A model generated the notes under the pieces. The model was not told the DNA's origin, did not search any database, and was given only the letters and a program-made list of their open reading frames with translations. Positions 60,899 to 64,000 of a stretch of DNA of 64,000 nt are shown here, one piece after another (positions within the stretch are counted from its first letter, which is position 1; every line of letters begins with the position of its first letter). Source of the stretch: Orientallactaga sibirica (Eukaryota; Chordata; Mammalia; Rodentia; Dipodidae); contig JAEOAD010000026.1 in NCBI GenBank assembly GCA_036365145.1, positions 1,054,001 to 1,118,000 on the forward strand, written 5' to 3'. Position numbers and translations under genes: made by a program.

Positions 60899-61300
60899 CT
60901 GGAGAGATGGCACAGCAGTTAAGGCGCTTGCCTGTGAAGCCCAAGGACCTAGGTTTGACTCCCCAGATCCCATGTAAGCCAGATGCACCTGGTGGCACAT
61001 GCATCTGGAGTTCATTTGCAGTGGCTGGAGACTCTGGTGTGCCCATTCTCTCTCTCTCTCAAATAAATAACTAAATTATATATTGAAAAAGCAGAAGAAG
61101 AAAAAGCCAGGCATGTTGATGCACATCTCTCTCTTTCTCTCAAATATTTTAAAAAATAAGAAAGAGCCAGGCATGGTGGCAAATGCCTTTAATCCCAGCA
61201 CTCAAGAGGCAGAGGTAGGAAGAGCACTGTGCCAGCCCAAGACTACATGGTAAATTCCAGGTCAGCCTGGGCTAGAGCGAGACCCTACCTCAAACCACCC
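60723..61300 (+). mobile_element. B1-DIP-B1 run, sense
   Basis: B1 60723-60890 with a 35-base A-run at 60857-60891; DIP 60896-61075; a short B1 scrap near 61105-61130; B1 61165-61300. Confidence 0.87.
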
Positions 61301-61314
61301 TGCTGCCCCATAAA

Positions 61315-61610
61315 GCCCCAAAGGGTTTCTTTTGGCTCACAGTTTCAGGGCGTACATTCCATCCTGGTGGCAGGAGCAGGAGGCTGGCTGTCCCCAGTGC
61401 ATCCACAGTGAGGAAGCAGAGAATGAACAGGATGTGGAGTGGATCTATAAGGCCTCAAGGCCCACCCCCTGTGACCCACTTCCTCCAGCAGGGTCCCACC
61501 TCCTCAAGGCTCAACACTGCTGCCAAACAGCGCCACCAACAGGGGACCATGTGTTCAAACACCTGAGCCTATGGGGGACAGTTTACCTTGGAACCACAAT
61601 GGACACACAT
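61315..61610. mobile_element. URR1-like element, copy 5 of 5
   Basis: 'cttttggctcacagtttcag', 'cacttcctccagcagggtcc' and 'tgagcctatgggggac' match the internal blocks of the other copies. The start is missing. It ends near 'ttggaaccacaatgg'. Confidence 0.55.
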
Positions 61611-64000
61611 GAATCTGATTAGAAAGCATAGTGAAATTTGGGAAACTATGGCCCGGATGTTAGAAATGGTGCAGAGAGATGGTACTCAAATCCAATTGTC
61701 TTATCTCCCAACTGGCTGGTCAATATGACATGTACCATCTGTGGGCTTTCTTGGTCAAGGGGCAGCTCTCTCTAAAGAAATCACCCAGGGGAATAATTCA
61801 GGAGAGGCGAAAGCACGCATCTTTTAAACTTTTTGCATCCAGAGGGATGTTATCTCATAACAAGTCAAGGTTTTAGAATGTACTTTGAGTATAGTAACAA
61901 AACCTGATGAAAAAAAAAAAGTTTCCTAGGTTTTTTTTTTTAAAGATTTTTATTTTTATTTATTTATTTATCAGAGACAGAGAGAGTGAGAGAGGGTGAG
62001 AATGGGCGCGCCAGGGCCTCTAGCCACTGCAAACGACTCCAGACGCATGCACCACCATGTGCATCTGGCTTATGTGGGAACTGGAGAATCCAACCAGGGT
62101 CCTTAGGCTTCGCAGGCATGCACCTTAACTGCTGAGCCATCTCTCCAGCCCCAGTTTCCTAGTTTTTATATGATCTCATCTGTTCTCTATTGAGCGCTTA
62201 CACAGTGAAGATGATGTATGAGACCTTACTTGCCAGTGACATGTAAGTAGAACAGTGTTAGAGGCATCTTGTTTTAAGACATTCTCATCCAAACGTTACT
62301 CAAAGGGAGATGACGCTGGTATTACTAACCCCACTTTGTCACTGAGGAAACTGAGGCATGGAAAATCATCCTGCTAAAGGTTACACTGTGAGTCAGGGAG
62401 GTGCAAGAGGAGAGCTGCTACAATAAGCAGAGGCACGGGCTGAATCACAAGCTTGCACAGTCACAGCCAACTCACATGTTCAGGCTCCTACAGAGCACCA
62501 GAGTCCTTGGCATAAAGGAAGGACAGACCAGGAACAATAGGGACAGAAGCATTCCTTCTAGCCACAGGAGAGCTACGCCCCTTGGAGCCAGACTGAGCTG
62601 CATACAGACCTCCTGCCCTGCCTAGCTGGTTCCTACTGTTTTCTGTGGCTCAAGAGCTCAACTTCACTTAAAACAGTGTGGGCAAAAGGAAAAAGGAGCA
62701 TAAAACAGGGACTTCTTTTATTTTGAGGCAGGATTTCACTCTAGCCCAGGCTGACCTGGAACTCACTCTGTAGCCCCAGGCTGGCCTCAGACTCACAACA
62801 CTTCTCCCGCCTCTGCCTCCCAAGTGCTAGGATTAAAGGCGTGCGCCACCCCGTCCTGCTAAAACAAGTACTTTTGAGCCTGACCTTGTACTCTATGGAA
62901 TACAAGACTTTTTCTTTTTCTTTTTAGTGTTTCTATGGGAACAAAGTGAATCTATAACATCGAGTACATGAATGCCCTTAGCCACAACTGTATTTTGGCG
63001 AGAAACTGGTCAAATTTAGGGAAACAGGAGACAGTCATTAGAAAAATGGATACGTTCTGTGAGATTCCTAATGAGCCCTCCTTTATCCTTCAAGAGCACA
63101 AAGTATGACCTGCTGACCACACAGGGCAGAGAATAGACTGGAACATTAAATGCTGATGTTTAATTTCCTGGTCACAAGATCTCAGATGGGCTCATTAACC
63201 TCTCTGGGCTGAGATTTCATCATCCGTACCATAGATGCCTGGATTCCATTGGCCTCTAATCCCTTTCCAATGTCGTTTTCTAGGACTTTTTTCCTTTACT
63301 TTTTGGCTACAGATCTGCAGAATGAGTCAATGACTTTCTGTTCAAGAAAAAATTGAGGGGCTGGAGCGATGACTTAGCGGTTAAGGCGCTTGCCTGCAAA
63401 GTCTAAGAACTTATGTTTGAGTCTCCAGGACCCACGTAAGCCATATGCACAGTGATGCAAGCACACAATGTTGCACATGTACACAAAGAGGTGCATGTGT
63501 CTGGAGTTCGTTTGCAGCAGATAAAGGCCCTGACATGTCAATTCTCTCTCTCTCTCTCTCTCTGCTTCTTTCTCTCTCTCAAATAAATAAAAAAGGAGAA
63601 GAGAAAAGGAAAAAATGAATTTATTGATTCCTTACTACCTTCTAGCCTTGTCGATTCTGTACCTAAGTATGTATGAGGCTGTAATTTGAGGGGAATGTAA
63701 ACTCTTGCTTAGGCTAGCAACCATGCTATTAGGTAGATACATCGAAATAGCTACTTGTTATTATGTTGGTTTTTGACAGAAAGCCTTAACAATCCAGGAG
63801 GTACATGAATAAATGTGAATAAAAACCATTATTATATATATATTTGTGCATGTGTGTGTGTGTAATCTCTTGCTGCTACAATCACATGCCCATCCATCTT
63901 TTACATGGGTCCCTGGGGAACTGAACTGAGACTGGCTGACTTTGCAAGCAAGCACGTGTAACTGCTGAGCCTTCTCCCCAGCTCCCTAGAGTCATAGTTA
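61611..64000. mobile_element. Right-hand flank: sparse SINEs and MIR remnants
   Basis: Unique 61611-61940; antisense DIP 61945-62152; MIR-like 62320-62400 ('tcactgaggaaactgaggca'); unique 62401-62719; antisense B1 62720-62865; MIR-like 63160-63250 ('ttaacctctctgggctgag'); sense DIP 63357-63595; unique 63596-63885; antisense DIP remnant about 63890-63985. No gene is recognised. Confidence 0.7.

Overview
The window is nuclear DNA from a mammal, most likely a dipodoid rodent (jerboa group; Jaculus is my best guess). Two things point there. First, the sequence is saturated with two short retroposons: a 7SL-derived B1-type SINE and a tRNA-derived SINE of the B2 superfamily whose core (the 'ggctggagagatggc' head, the 'gccagatgcacaag' middle and a CT-rich plus (AAATA)n tail) matches my memory of the DIP family of jerboas. 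Second, the only genes recognised are vertebrate split genes with GT-AG introns. Most open reading frames in the window are chance frames in SINEs or microsatellites.

Layout. The left part (1-36007, + strand) is the 3' half of DCDC2 (doublecortin domain containing 2). The exons encode the linker and acidic C-terminal tail; the exons for the two doublecortin domains lie outside the window to the left. Coding exons are at 1225-1279 (with an identical second copy at 4181-4235), 13794-13953, 22370-22470, 32382-32669 and 35903-36007, where the stop codon lies. One copy of the first exon plus the other four form one continuous 235-codon frame. From 36008 there is 3' UTR and then roughly 15-17 kb of repeat-rich intergenic DNA. 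On the right (59154 down to 54884, - strand) is the complete coding region of NRSN1 (neurensin-1, 195 aa) in two exons. The genes are convergent, the arrangement I recall for human 6p22.

The most striking structure is a tandem direct duplication of about 2.95 kb (about 1020-3975 and 3976-6915) inside DCDC2. It carries a 55-bp coding exon with intact splice sites in both copies, several SINEs and a truncated 5S rRNA retropseudogene. Because 55 is not a multiple of three, a transcript that keeps both exon copies shifts frame and stops three codons into the next exon. Splicing must therefore choose one copy to make normal DCDC2. By eye the two copies differ at only about ten substitutions plus small indels, so the duplication is either recent or an assembly (haplotype) artefact.

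The rest is repeat landscape: well over a hundred SINE copies in clusters, decayed L2, L1-type and MIR fragments, a five-member dispersed family with terminal motifs resembling a rodent nonautonomous DNA element, a large (CATC/CACC)n array with a 132-bp higher-order period between the last two DCDC2 exons, and several simple repeats. All comparisons with human genes or repeat families are from memory and were not searched. Repeat boundaries are good to about 5-20 bases unless a target-site duplication is named.
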